64,000 bases of DNA from Roseomonas nitratireducens (GCF_017813355.1 NZ_JAGIYZ010000001.1:434001-498000), one strand, 5' to 3'. Shown: positions 10,407-21,662, counted from the stretch's first letter. Notes: generated from the sequence alone by a model not told the origin. Numbers and translations: made by a program.

Positions 10407-11177
10407 TCACGCCGGCAACGCGATGGCCGAGAGCTGGTGGCCGATCGGCCCGCCCCCGGCCAGCGTGTTGCGGCGGTGGCTGAAGAAATCGGCCTCGGCC
10501 GCCAGCGTGTCGTGCGGTGTCACCTCGACCGCGACGGACGCGGCGGACAGGCGCGCGGCGCAATAGCCCGCCAGGTCGAACTGCCAGCGATCCTCCCGCC
10601 GGCCGGGGGCGAAGAACCGGGCATCGGCTGCATCGCGCGCTAGCACCGCGTCGCGCAGATCGGCCGCGACCTCATAGGAAGGCTGGCGGATGCAGGGGCC
10701 GACCGCGGTCACGATCGAGGCGCGCCGCGCGCCGAGGGCGACCATGGCGTCGATCGTGGCTTCGAGCACGCCGGCGACCGCGCCGCGCCAGCCGGCATGC
10801 GCCGCGCCGATCACGCCCGCCCCGGCATCGGCGAAGAGCACCGGCGCGCAATCGGCCGTGACGATGCCCAGCGCCACGCCCGGCCGGCGCGTGACCATCG
10901 CATCCGCCTTCGGGCGCGCATCCAGCGGCCAGGGGGCGTCCAGCACGGCCACGTCGGGCCCGTGCACCTGCGTCAGCGCCGCCAGCGCATCGCCCGGCAC
11001 GCCCAGCGCATCCGCCGCGCGGCGCCGGTTCTCGGCGACCGCGTCCGCGTCGTCCTTGCCCGACAGCGAGCAGTTCAGCGCCGCGAAGGCGCCGGAGGAC
11101 ACGCCGCCGCGCCGGGTGAAGAAGCCATGCGGCAGGCCCGCGCGGGCCAGCGTTCCGGCGGTGACGAAGACGGCCAT
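10407..11177 (-). CDS. pgeF: Peptidoglycan editing factor / purine nucleoside phosphorylase (PgeF, YfiH family)
   Basis: The 256-residue protein belongs to the YfiH/laccase-domain family. The three zinc-site residues are present: His72 in TQVHGPDV, Cys110 in VTADCAPV and His127 in AAHAGWRG. Family members remove wrong residues from muropeptide precursors (PgeF) and have purine nucleoside phosphorylase/adenosine deaminase activity in vitro. The start overlaps the stop of the upstream methyltransferase gene at 11177, so the two are translationally coupled. It is cytoplasmic, with no signal peptide. Confidence 0.88.
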   Translation of the reverse strand: MAVFVTAGTLARAGLPHGFFTRRGGVSSGAFAALNCSLSGKDDADAVAENRRRAADALGVPGDALAALTQVHGPDVAVLDAPWPLDARPKADAMVTRRPGVALGIVTADCAPVLFADAGAGVIGAAHAGWRGAVAGVLEATIDAMVALGARRASIVTAVGPCIRQPSYEVAADLRDAVLARDAADARFFAPGRREDRWQFDLAGYCAARLSAASVAVEVTPHDTLAAEADFFSHRRNTLAGGGPIGHQLSAIALPA

Positions 11178-12238
11178 CAGGGGTCCTCGAAGCCGGGCAG
11201 GGGCGGCAGGCCCGGATGGGTGAAGCAGATCGCCTTGAACAGCCGCCCCATATGCTCGGGCGCGGCGAGCCGCTGCGCCGCGGCGAGATGCGCCGTCGCG
11301 CGCCTGGGGTCCATCCGCGCGAGGATCGCCGCGCGGCTGAACAGGCCGAGCCGGGCGAGGAACACCCCCTGCGGCACCGGCCCGTGCACCGCGGCACCCG
11401 CCTTGCGCGCCACATCGGCCAGCGCGGCGAAATCGACATGGGCGGTGATGTCGGCCGTCCCGGCGGGGCCGAGCGGATCGGCGCTGCCCTGCGCCGTCAT
11501 CGCCTGCAGGCTGTCGCCGAAGCCGCCTTCCTCCGGCCCGTAGTCGAGGAACAGCGCCGCGCCCCCAAGGGCCGCGACGCGCGCGGCGATGGCGGCGGCG
11601 ATGGCGCGGCCGGTCTCGTTCACCTCCTGCACCGCGCCTTCCTCGGCCGTTTCGGGCAGGGGCGGGGCGTCCTGGGCGGGGCGTTCCTCGAAGGCGCCGG
11701 CGCTGACGAAGCGTTCCATCCAGGCGCCGCCGCGGCGGACGAACTGGCGGATCGGCAGCGCGTCGATGAACTCGTTGGCGAGGATGATCGCCGGGCCCTG
11801 CGGCAGCGTCGCGATGTCGTCGTGCCAGCCGGCCACGGCGGTGCCGAGCATGTCCGCCTGCGCCTGCCGCAGCCGGGGGGATGTCTCGACCAGGTGCACG
11901 CGCAGCGCGGCACGGAAGGCGGGCGCCATCTCGGCCGTCGCGCGCAGCGCGTCGGCCATCAGCGTGCCGCGGCCCGGGCCGAGTTCCACCAGCGCGACCG
12001 GGCCGGGGCGCCCCATCCCTTCCCAGGCGATCGCGGCCCAGAGGCCGAGGATCTCGCCGAAGGCCTGGGTCATCTCCGGGGCGGTGATGAAGTCCCCGCC
12101 GGCGCCGAAGGGCTCGCGCCCGGCGTAGTAGGCGGCGGCGGCGCGGCGCATGAAGCGGTCGAGCCGCTCGGCCGGTTCCCCCCCGCCGTCGTCGGGCGAG
12201 AAGGTGCGCTCATGGTCGGGCGGCAGGCCTTCAGACAT
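11177..12238 (-). CDS. MidA/NDUFAF7-family SAM-dependent protein methyltransferase
   Basis: This 353-residue class I methyltransferase has the family N-terminal motif GDFITAPEMTQAFGE near 46 and the SAM-binding glycine motif VELGPGRGTLMAD near 84. The mitochondrial relative NDUFAF7/MidA dimethylates an arginine on complex I subunit NDUFS2, and alphaproteobacterial homologues are thought to act likewise on respiratory complex I. The start overlaps lgt by eight bases. The order hldD-lgt-midA-pgeF on one strand suggests a single transcript. Confidence 0.85.
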   Translation of the reverse strand: MSEGLPPDHERTFSPDDGGGEPAERLDRFMRRAAAAYYAGREPFGAGGDFITAPEMTQAFGEILGLWAAIAWEGMGRPGPVALVELGPGRGTLMADALRATAEMAPAFRAALRVHLVETSPRLRQAQADMLGTAVAGWHDDIATLPQGPAIILANEFIDALPIRQFVRRGGAWMERFVSAGAFEERPAQDAPPLPETAEEGAVQEVNETGRAIAAAIAARVAALGGAALFLDYGPEEGGFGDSLQAMTAQGSADPLGPAGTADITAHVDFAALADVARKAGAAVHGPVPQGVFLARLGLFSRAAILARMDPRRATAHLAAAQRLAAPEHMGRLFKAICFTHPGLPPLPGFEDP

Positions 12239-13028
12239 GGCGCGCCCTTCCGCGCTGGATCAGCCAGGCGCCGACCAGGATCATCGGCACCGAGAGCAAC
12301 TGCCCCATCGTCGCGCCGGCGAAGAGGAACCCCAGATGCGCGTCCGGCTGGCGGAAGACCTCTCCGACGATGCGCGCGACGCCGTAGCCCGCGAGGAAGG
12401 CGCCCGAGAGGATGCCCGGCCGCGCCCGCACCCATTCGCTGCGCGCGAGCACCATCAGCAGGGCGAAGAGGCAGGCGCCTTCCAGGAAGGCCTGGTAGAG
12501 CTGGGAGGGATGCCGCGGGTCGGGCCCGCCGGTCGGGAAGACCATCGCCCAGGGCACGTCCGACACGCGCCCCCACAGCTCGCCGTTGATGAAGTTGGCG
12601 AGCCGGCCGAGGCAGAGGCCGATCGGCACGACGCAGACCACCCGGTCGGCGAAGGCGACCCAGTCGATCCCGTTGCGGCGCGCGAACAGCCAGCAGGCGA
12701 CGATGACGCCGAGCGCCCCGCCATGGAAGGACATGCCGCCCTGCCAGACGTACAGCGCCTCCCACGGCGCCGTCACGTAGTAGCCGGGGCGGTAGAACAG
12801 CACGTAGCCGAGCCGCCCGCCGAGGATGATGCCGAGCGTCACCCAGGTGACGAAGTCGTCCACCTGCTCGGCGGTCGCGACCTCGGGCGTCCGCCGCACC
12901 AGCACGCGCGCCAGCCGCCAGCCCAGCAGGATGCCGGCGATGTAGGCCAGCGCGTACCAGCGGATGGCGAAGGGGCCGATCTCGACCAGCACCGGGTCGA
13001 TCATCGGGAAGGGGATGGCGAACATCAT
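12231..13028 (-). CDS. lgt: Prolipoprotein diacylglyceryl transferase
   Basis: This 265-residue polytopic inner-membrane enzyme moves a diacylglyceryl group from phosphatidylglycerol to the lipobox cysteine of prolipoproteins. Diagnostic motifs are GGMSFHGGALG near 105, with the essential His, and GRLANFINGELWGR near 144, the Lgt signature with its Arg, Asn and Glu. HPSQLYQAFLEG follows near 176. Seven or so hydrophobic segments are visible. The start MMF overlaps the hldD stop (ATGATG). Several predicted lipoproteins in this window would be its substrates. Confidence 0.95.
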   Translation of the reverse strand: MMFAIPFPMIDPVLVEIGPFAIRWYALAYIAGILLGWRLARVLVRRTPEVATAEQVDDFVTWVTLGIILGGRLGYVLFYRPGYYVTAPWEALYVWQGGMSFHGGALGVIVACWLFARRNGIDWVAFADRVVCVVPIGLCLGRLANFINGELWGRVSDVPWAMVFPTGGPDPRHPSQLYQAFLEGACLFALLMVLARSEWVRARPGILSGAFLAGYGVARIVGEVFRQPDAHLGFLFAGATMGQLLSVPMILVGAWLIQRGRARHV

Positions 13029-14011
13029 CAGGCGAAGGGGTCCTCGGCGCGCAGCAGCACGTCCCGGACGTAGCGCGCCACGCCGTCCTCCAGCGCCACG
13101 GGCGGCTTTGCGAAGCCCGCGCCGCGCAGCCGGTCCATCCGCGCTTCCGTGAAGTACTGGTACTTGCCCTTGAGGTCGTCGGGCATCGGCACGAAGCGGA
13201 TTTCCGCGTTGCGGCCGAGTGCGGCGTAGATCGCGCGCGTCAGGTCGAGGAAGCTGCGCGCCCGGCCCGACCCGATGTTGTACAGGCCGGACGCGGCGGG
13301 GTTCGCCTCCAGCCACAGCATCGCCGCGACGCAATCCTCGACATGGACGAAGTCGCGCTTCTGCTCCCCATCCGCGATGCCCTCGCGGTCGGAAGCGAAC
13401 AGCGTCGCTTCCTCCCCGCGCATGATCTGGTTGAACTTGTGCAGCACGACCGAGGCCATGCGCCCCTTGTGGTGCTCGTTCGGCCCATAGACGTTGAAGA
13501 AGCGCAGCCCCGCCCAGGATGGCGGGCGCGGCCGGCCGAGCGCGAGCAGCTGCGCCACGCGCCGGTCGAAGGCGAGCTTCGACCAGCCATAGAGGTTGAG
13601 CGGGCGCAGCCGCGCGAGGCCGGCCGGCGAGAGGTCGTCCTCGAAGCCCTGGGACCCGTCGCCATAGGTCGCGGCGGAGGAGGCGTAGATGAAGGGCACG
13701 CGCGCTTCCGCGCACCAGTCCCACAGGTATTGCGGCAGCGCGATGTTGGTCGCGGCCACCAGGTCGCCGTCGGTCTCGGTCGTCGCGCTGATCGCGCCCA
13801 TGTGGAACAGCGCGCGCACCGGCGGGTGGCGGCCGAGGAAAGCGCGCAGTTCCTCCGGCGGCACGATCGCCGCGACCGGGTGCTTGGCGAGGTTGCGCCA
13901 CTTCTGGCCCTGGCGAAGGCGGTCGACCACCACCACTTCCTCACCGCGGGCGCACAGCGCCGCGACAAGGTTCGATCCGATGAAGCCGGCGCCGCCGGTG
14001 ACGATGTGCAT
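13028..14011 (-). CDS. hldD: ADP-L-glycero-D-manno-heptose-6-epimerase
   Basis: The 327-residue short-chain dehydrogenase/epimerase starts with the NADP-binding motif VTGGAGFIGSNL. It has the catalytic Ser in YASSAATYGDG near 113 and the Tyr-x3-Lys pair in LNLYGWSKLAFD near 139. Motifs FFNVYGPNEHHKGRMASV and KRDFVHVEDC are characteristic of HldD, which makes the L,D-heptose used in lipopolysaccharide inner core. I chose the ATG at 14011 because it places MHIVTGGAG at the N-terminus; the longer frame adds an unrelated Pro/Arg-rich stretch. Lipopolysaccharide synthesis implies a Gram-negative envelope. Confidence 0.93.
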   Translation of the reverse strand: MHIVTGGAGFIGSNLVAALCARGEEVVVVDRLRQGQKWRNLAKHPVAAIVPPEELRAFLGRHPPVRALFHMGAISATTETDGDLVAATNIALPQYLWDWCAEARVPFIYASSAATYGDGSQGFEDDLSPAGLARLRPLNLYGWSKLAFDRRVAQLLALGRPRPPSWAGLRFFNVYGPNEHHKGRMASVVLHKFNQIMRGEEATLFASDREGIADGEQKRDFVHVEDCVAAMLWLEANPAASGLYNIGSGRARSFLDLTRAIYAALGRNAEIRFVPMPDDLKGKYQYFTEARMDRLRGAGFAKPPVALEDGVARYVRDVLLRAEDPFA

Positions 14012-14122
14012 GGCCGGATCGTTCCGCAGCGCGTCCCTTGGGGGCCTTGAGAGGGGGGGCGCGGCGGTATAGGCCCCCCCAGGACGACGCGGCAACCCGG
14101 CCGCATGGGAAGGAGCAGGGCT

Positions 14123-14413
14123 ATGGCAGGCGATTCCGGCCGCGCGAAGTTCATGGACGACCTGGCGGGGGTGGCGGGCGGCGCCTTCTCGGTGCTCGCG
14201 GGCCTGCGGACCGAGGCCGAGGCCATGGCGAAGTCCCAGGCCGAGGCCATGGTCCGCCGCTTCGACCTGGTGAAGCGGGAGGAGTTGGACGCGGCGATGG
14301 AGGTGGCGCGCCGCGCCCGGGAGCAGGCGGAGGCGCTGGAAGACCGCGTCGCCGCGCTGGAAGCCCGGCTTGCCGCGCTTGAGGCTGGCGGGGAATCCTC
14401 ACGCGAAACCTGA
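14123..14413 (+). CDS. UbiK/BMFP-family accessory factor
   Basis: The 96-residue protein matches the YqiC/UbiK (BMFP) family: an amphipathic N-terminal half (FMDDLAGVAGGAFSVLAGLR), the motif VRRFDLVKREELDAA, and a C-terminal trimeric coiled coil (ALEDRVAALEARLAALE). UbiK helps the late, oxygen-dependent ubiquinone hydroxylation steps; Coq7, another of these, is encoded at 27984. The start at 14123 is chosen for AGGAG nine bases upstream. It is divergent from hldD. Confidence 0.85.
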   Translation: MAGDSGRAKFMDDLAGVAGGAFSVLAGLRTEAEAMAKSQAEAMVRRFDLVKREELDAAMEVARRAREQAEALEDRVAALEARLAALEAGGESSRET

Positions 14414-14438
14414 ACTAATCATTGCAACCGTTGGACTC

Positions 14439-14467
14439 TTGCGACGCGATTCCGCGTCTGCGTAATC
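14439..14467 (+). promoter_or_regulatory. Candidate sigma-70 promoter for the ybjN-like gene
   Basis: TTGCGA (14439-14444) and GTAATC (14462-14467) are separated by exactly 17 bases in an otherwise G+C-rich gap. They lie about 80 bases before the strong ribosome-binding site of the gene at 14548. The -35 matches consensus well and the -10 moderately. There is no experimental support. Confidence 0.45.
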
Positions 14468-14496
14468 TGCCCCTCGTATCCGGCCGCCCGATTCGC

Positions 14497-14514
14497 ACCC
14501 CATATCTTGTGGGT
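14497..14514. promoter_or_regulatory. NrdR-box-like site between promoter and ybjN-like gene
   Basis: The 18-mer ACCCCATATCTTGTGGGT agrees with the published NrdR-box consensus ACACWATATATWGTGT at 12 of 16 positions, including the core ATAT and the GTG end. It lies about 30 bases downstream of the candidate promoter. NrdR normally represses ribonucleotide reductase genes through paired boxes. Only one box is seen here and no nrd gene is adjacent, so this is a resemblance only. Confidence 0.3.
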
Positions 14515-14547
14515 GCCGGGCGGCAGCCCCGGGCAAGGAGGTGCCGC

Positions 14548-15051
14548 ATGTCCGCCTCTCTCCAGATGGACCGCGAGCGTTCCACGAACCCGCTGGACAT
14601 CCTCGAACAGATCATCGCCGCCAATGAATGGGCCTTCGAGCGCCGTTCGGACGGGGAGATGGCGGCCGAGGCCCCCGGCAAATGGTGCGACTACGGGCTG
14701 CACTTCGCCTGGTCGCACGAGATCAGCGCCATGTCCTTCACCTGCACCTTCGACCTGAAGGTGCCGGCGGAGCGGCGGGAGAAGCTGTACGAGCTGCTGG
14801 CGCTGGCCAATGACCGGCTGTGGATCGGCCATTTCGGCATCGAGGCCGAGGACGGCGTCCCCGTCTTCCGCCATTCCGTGCTGCTGCGCGGCGCGCCCGG
14901 GGCGAGTGCCGAGAGCCTCGAGGACATGGTCGACATCGCCATCACGGAATGCGAGCGCTTCTTCCCCGCCTTCCAGTTCGTCCTGTGGGGCGGCAAGGCG
15001 CCGGCCGAGGCGCTGGCGGCGTCGATGCTGGATTGCGTGGGCGAGGCCTGA
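14548..15051 (+). CDS. YbjN-domain protein
   Basis: The 167-residue acidic protein matches the YbjN family (type III secretion chaperone-like fold), with the pattern NPLDILEQIIAANEWAFER at the start and WCDYGLHFAWS, DRLWIGHFGIE and PVFRHSVLLRG farther on. YbjN proteins influence stress tolerance and motility in enterobacteria, but the molecular role is unknown. The start is fixed by AAGGAGG six bases upstream, among the best ribosome-binding sites in the window, which suggests high expression. The gene ends at a perfect hairpin shared with the convergent gene. Confidence 0.8.
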   Translation: MSASLQMDRERSTNPLDILEQIIAANEWAFERRSDGEMAAEAPGKWCDYGLHFAWSHEISAMSFTCTFDLKVPAERREKLYELLALANDRLWIGHFGIEAEDGVPVFRHSVLLRGAPGASAESLEDMVDIAITECERFFPAFQFVLWGGKAPAEALAASMLDCVGEA

Positions 15052-15057
15052 ACCCGC

Positions 15058-15080
15058 CGCGCGGGGTCACACCCCGCGCG
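15058..15080. terminator. Bidirectional hairpin between convergent genes
   Basis: CGCGCGGGGT and ACCCCGCGCG form a perfect 10-bp stem around the loop CAC. It starts seven bases after the ybjN-like stop and contains the stop codon of the minus-strand gene in its loop region. There is no T-tract on either strand, so it may act as a transcript-end stabiliser or a Rho-dependent end rather than a classical terminator. Confidence 0.6.
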
Positions 15081-15576
15081 CGCAGTGCAGCATCGTGACG
15101 GCGCCGTTCGCCGCGATCTGAAGGTCGATCTCGTCCGGCCGCGTCCAGCCCAGGACGGTCGTGCCCGTCGACGGGTCCGTGGCCCGTTCCTGCGGCGCGC
15201 CGAAGGCCCGTTCCAGCCGCGCGCGCAGCGCCGCGCCCTGGCCGGCCCCGCCGGTCGCGGAGACGCAGACAAGCCCCCCCGTCCGCCCATCGAAGGCAAA
15301 GGCGACCGTCAGCGCGAGCGTCGCGGCGCGGAATTCCGCCGTCGCGCGGTATTCCATGCGCGCCGCCGGCACCGGGCGGCGTTCCCCGGCCGGCAGGGGG
15401 CGCACCGCGCCGCGCCCGGCGGTGGCGACCTGCGCCTCGCTCATGCCCCAGCGCGTGTATTCCCAATGCGCCGCGGCGGGCGCGGCGGGCAGCAGCGCGA
15501 GCGCGACCAGCGCGGCCGCGCCGCGCGGCAGGCGCGCGAACCGCACAAGAAATCGTCGTTTGGCAGGGGATGCCAT
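15067..15576 (-). CDS. Predicted exported protein of unknown function
   Basis: The 169-residue product begins MASPAKRRFLVRF, then has a hydrophobic core (AALVALALLPAAPAAA) and a likely signal-peptidase cleavage before HWEYTRWGMSEAQV. The mature part is about 130 residues. The motif WEYTRWGMSEAQV followed by a small beta-rich domain resembles periplasmic proteins with a short GMS/T-x2-E-V repeat, but no family can be named. It is divergent from the carbonic-anhydrase-like gene. The longer frame back to 15678 was rejected because it would bury the signal peptide. Confidence 0.6.
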   Translation of the reverse strand: MASPAKRRFLVRFARLPRGAAALVALALLPAAPAAAHWEYTRWGMSEAQVATAGRGAVRPLPAGERRPVPAARMEYRATAEFRAATLALTVAFAFDGRTGGLVCVSATGGAGQGAALRARLERAFGAPQERATDPSTGTTVLGWTRPDEIDLQIAANGAVTMLHCARGV

Positions 15577-15664
15577 TCCGTGTCGATTGCGTTCCGTTAG
15601 GGGACCGGCGGATCCCATCCCGGGATCGCATGGCGTCGGACCGAAGCCTGATCGGAGAACGCTC

Positions 15665-16222
15665 ATGTTCGACTGCACATCCGTTCCCCCACATCCGGTA
15701 CACCACCGCGACTGCGGCTGCGCCCCGCCCGGCCGGCGGGCCCTGCTCGGCCTTGCCGCCGCGGCGCTCGGCGCGACCGCGCTGCCCCGTGGCGCCGGCG
15801 CGGCGAGCGGGACCTACGATGCCATGCTGCTGAACTGCATCGACCCGCGCTTCACGACCCACGGGCTGTTCTTCATGGCCTCCCAGGGCATGCGCGACAA
15901 GTACAGCCAGTTCGTCGTGGCCGGCGGGCCGATCGGCGCGGTGCATCCGCGCTTCGCCGCCTGGCACGCGGCCTTCTGGGAGAACCTGGCGGTCTCGGTG
16001 CAGCTGCACAGCATCACGCGCGTCGTCGCCCTGACGCACCGGGATTGCGGCGCGGCGAAGATCGCCCTGGGCGACGCGGCCGTCGCGACGCGGCAGGCCG
16101 AGACGCTGTCGCATGGCGAGGCGCTGCGTGCCTTCCGCGCCGAGGCTGCGCGCCGGCAGCCCGCGCTCGCGGTCACCGCGGGCATCATGGACCTCGACGG
16201 ATCCGTGCAGCCAGTGGCCTGA
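15665..16222 (+). CDS. Exported beta-carbonic-anhydrase-like protein
   Basis: The 185-residue protein has an N-terminal segment GRRALLGLAAAALGATALP typical of Tat-type export, then a compact alpha/beta domain. NCIDPRF near 60 parallels the C-x-D-x-R zinc/catalytic motif of beta-carbonic anhydrases. THRDCGAAK near 122 supplies the H-x2-C ligands. The protein is shorter than usual beta enzymes (about 200-230) and the alanine of the usual CSDSR is replaced by proline. CO2 hydration in the periplasm is plausible but untested. The start is supported by CGGAGA seven bases upstream. Confidence 0.65.
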   Translation: MFDCTSVPPHPVHHRDCGCAPPGRRALLGLAAAALGATALPRGAGAASGTYDAMLLNCIDPRFTTHGLFFMASQGMRDKYSQFVVAGGPIGAVHPRFAAWHAAFWENLAVSVQLHSITRVVALTHRDCGAAKIALGDAAVATRQAETLSHGEALRAFRAEAARRQPALAVTAGIMDLDGSVQPVA

Positions 16223-16246
16223 AGCGCCGCCGCGGGCGGACGGGCG

Positions 16247-18991
<2,745 letters not shown>

Positions 18992-19196
18992 CGGGGGTGT
19001 CGGTCTCCCGCGCCCGCCGGATCCTGCCGCGGGCGCTCGCGGAACGCGCCGCGCCGTCCAACCGTTGCCGGTACGGGACGGGTCGCGGCGCGGCCCCGGC
19101 AGAGATAGGCGGCCGGGCAGGGCGGGTCAACGTTCCGCGCCTTGTCGCCCCATGAGGCTTCGGCCATGTTCCGGCCATTCCCGGATCCGAGAGCCC

Positions 19197-20126
19197 ATGA
19201 CCCTGCGCCCCCGCCCCGCCTTCATGCTCCGCGCGGGCCTCGCCCTGGCGCTGGCCGCCGGCCTGCCGGGCCTGGCCCTGGCCCAGCCCACCCCGGCCAC
19301 CCCGCCGGGGGACCCGGTGGTGGCCCGGGTGGATGGGGAACCCATCCTGCTGTCGGACCTCGCCGCCGCGGCACGGGACCTGCCCGAGGAAGTGCGCGGC
19401 GCGCCGCCGCAGATGCTCTATCCCCTGTTGCTCGACCAGATGATCGCCGGCCGCGCCGTGACCGCCGCCGCCCGCCGCGCCGGGCTGGACCGGGAGGAGG
19501 AGGTGCGCGCGCGCATCCGCCGCGCCGAGGAGCAGGAGCTCCAGCAGGCCTGGCTGAGCCGGGAGATCGCGACGCGCGTCACCGACGAGGCGATCCGCGC
19601 CCGCTACGACCGCGAGATCGCGGCCCGCCCGGCGGAGGAGGAGGTGCGCGCCCGCCACATCCTCGTGCCCACGGAAACCGAGGCCCGCGCCGCGCTCGCC
19701 GAGATCCGCGGCGGCGCCGACTTCATGGCGGTGGCGCAGCGGCGCTCGACCGGCCCCGGGTCACGGGAGGGCGGGGACCTCGGCTTCTTCCGCCGCGGCG
19801 ACATGGTGCCCGAATTCGCCGAGGCCGCCTTCGCCCTGCAGGCCGGCCAGGTCAGCGAGAACCCGGTCCGCTCCCCCTTCGGCTGGCACGTGATCAAGGT
19901 GGAGGAGCGCCGCCGGTCCGCCCCGCCGCCCTTCGAGGAGGTCTCCCAGGCCATCCGCCAGCAATTGCTGGAAGCCGAGGTGCAGGCCGCCGTCGAGCGC
20001 GCGCGGACCGCCGCGCGGGTGGAACGCTTCAACCTCGACGGATCGGCCCCGCGCCCGACCGACGCGGCCGAGCCGCCCGCCCCCGCCGCCCCCGCCCGCC
20101 CGGGTGCCGCGCCGATCCGCCGTTGA
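19197..20126 (+). CDS. Exported parvulin-type peptidyl-prolyl isomerase
   Basis: The 309-residue protein has a signal peptide (MLRAGLALALAAGLPGLALAQ), an N-terminal SurA-like helical chaperone domain (about 35-135) and a single PpiC rotamase domain (about 145-240). The rotamase motifs are VRARHILVPTE, GGDLGFFRRGDMVPEF and SPFGWHVIKVEE. The tail is Pro/Ala-rich. It should assist folding of secreted or outer-membrane proteins in the periplasm, a natural neighbour for secA. An in-frame ATG at 19152 would add 15 residues before the signal peptide and is less likely. Confidence 0.88.
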   Translation: MTLRPRPAFMLRAGLALALAAGLPGLALAQPTPATPPGDPVVARVDGEPILLSDLAAAARDLPEEVRGAPPQMLYPLLLDQMIAGRAVTAAARRAGLDREEEVRARIRRAEEQELQQAWLSREIATRVTDEAIRARYDREIAARPAEEEVRARHILVPTETEARAALAEIRGGADFMAVAQRRSTGPGSREGGDLGFFRRGDMVPEFAEAAFALQAGQVSENPVRSPFGWHVIKVEERRRSAPPPFEEVSQAIRQQLLEAEVQAAVERARTAARVERFNLDGSAPRPTDAAEPPAPAAPARPGAAPIRR

Positions 20127-20160
20127 CCCCTTCTTCGACCACAAGCAAGAGGAAACGCCC

Positions 20161-21399
20161 ATGGCCGGCCAGGCCCATCCCGTCTCGCCCCTCGCTTTGC
20201 CGCTGCCCGAGATGCCGCCCGTCCCGGGCGTGCGCGTCGCGACCGGCATGGCCGAGATCCGCTACCGCGCGCGGGAGGATGTGATGGTGATGGCCTTCCC
20301 GGCCGGCACCACCGCCGCGGGTGTCTTCACCAAGAACCGCTGCCCCGGCGCGCCGGTCGAATGGTCCCGCGCCGCGCTCAAGGGCGGCAAGGCGCGCGGC
20401 CTCGTCGTCACCTCGGGCAATTCGAACGTCTTCACCGGCAAGGCGGGGCGGGAGACCTGCGAGCGCACGGCGGCCGAGGCCGCGCGCATCCTGGGCTGCA
20501 AGCCGCGCGAGGTGTTCCTCGCCTCCACCGGCGTGATCGGCGAAAGGCTGCCGACCGAGAAGCTGGTCGGCGCCTTGCCCAAGGTGTTCGGCGCCACCAC
20601 CGAGGCCGGCTTCGCCCCCGCGGCGAAGGCGATCATGACCACCGACACCTTCCCCAAGGCGGCGACGCGCACGGCGCGGATCGGCGACGCGACGGTGACC
20701 ATCGCGGGCATCGCCAAGGGGTCGGGGATGATCGCCCCCGACATGGCGACGATGCTCTCCTTCCTCGCCACCGACGCTAAGATCCCGGCCGCCGCGCTGC
20801 AGGCGCTGCTGAAGAAGGGCTGCGACCGGTCCTTCAACTGCATCACGGTGGATTCCGACACCTCCACCTCCGACACCGTCATGCTGTTCGCGACCGGTGC
20901 GGCGAAGCATCCGCGCGTGCCGGCCGAAGGCGGGCCGGTGCTGAAGGACTTCGCCCGCGCGCTGAACGAGGTGCTGATGGACCTCGCCCTGATGGTCGCG
21001 CGCGATGGCGAGGGCGCGCAGAAGCTGATCCGCATCGACGTGACCGGCGCGACCACGGCGCGATCCGCCCACCGCATCGCCATGTCGATCGCCAATTCCC
21101 CGCTGGTGAAGACCGCGATTGCGGGGGAGGACGCGAATTGGGGCCGCATCGTCATGGCCGTCGGCAAGTCCGGCGAGCCGGCCGACCGCGACAGGCTGTC
21201 CATCGCCGTCGGCGGCACCTGGATGGCGCGCGAGGGCGGCGTGGTCGACGGCTATGACGAGACGCCCGTCGTCGCCCACATGAAGGGGCGGGAAGTCGAG
21301 ATCACCGTCGACATCGGCCTGGGCCGCGGCAAGTCCACCGTGTGGACCTGCGACCTGACGCACGGGTACATCGACATCAACGGGTCGTATCGGTCCTGA
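20161..21399 (+). CDS. argJ: Bifunctional ornithine acetyltransferase / N-acetylglutamate synthase
   Basis: The 412-residue ArgJ transfers the acetyl group from N-acetylornithine to glutamate, closing the cyclic arginine pathway. The autocleavage site is visible as KGSGMIAPDMATM: the new N-terminal nucleophile is Thr197. TSGNSNVFTG near 88, GEDANWGRI near 324 and the C-terminal GYIDINGSYRS are further family hallmarks. AAGAGGAAA before the ATG at 20161 sets the start. argD and argF are elsewhere in this window at 39-41 kb. The last 35 bases of the gene are duplicated at 22513. Confidence 0.96.
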   Translation: MAGQAHPVSPLALPLPEMPPVPGVRVATGMAEIRYRAREDVMVMAFPAGTTAAGVFTKNRCPGAPVEWSRAALKGGKARGLVVTSGNSNVFTGKAGRETCERTAAEAARILGCKPREVFLASTGVIGERLPTEKLVGALPKVFGATTEAGFAPAAKAIMTTDTFPKAATRTARIGDATVTIAGIAKGSGMIAPDMATMLSFLATDAKIPAAALQALLKKGCDRSFNCITVDSDTSTSDTVMLFATGAAKHPRVPAEGGPVLKDFARALNEVLMDLALMVARDGEGAQKLIRIDVTGATTARSAHRIAMSIANSPLVKTAIAGEDANWGRIVMAVGKSGEPADRDRLSIAVGGTWMAREGGVVDGYDETPVVAHMKGREVEITVDIGLGRGKSTVWTCDLTHGYIDINGSYRS

Positions 21400-21400
21400 C
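21366..21400 (+). repeat. Direct repeat, left copy: 3' end of argJ
   Basis: The last 34 coding/stop bases of argJ plus one base are repeated without mismatch at 22513-22547, in the same orientation and 1,147 bases downstream. The repeat begins GTACATCGAC and ends TCGGTCCTGAC. Sequences on either side differ, so the two copies bound a discrete segment. Confidence 0.95.
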
Positions 21401-21662
21401 GGGGGCGGTCCCGTTAGCCTATCCAAGCGCGCGAGGACCGAAGCATTCTCGTGGCGCGTGTGAGCCGGGACGCAGGCGCATCGCGGCGCCAGTCCGGCGC
21501 GACCCGTCGCAATGATCGTCGTGCCGGACGGGATGTGCCAGGCCGAGGGCTCCGAGCCTCACTGCCGTCGATGCCGCCGCCTTCGTGCCAGGGGCGATGC
21601 CCGGGACCGCGAAGCCGCGGGTGTGGGGCGGTAGCCGACCGTCCGCAGGCGTGCGCGCGCGG

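Noticed and set aside
13028-14095. Longer hldD start at 14095
   Set aside because: It would add 28 Pro/Arg-rich residues ahead of the NADP-binding motif, which normally begins at the N-terminus. ATG 14011 gives the standard length.
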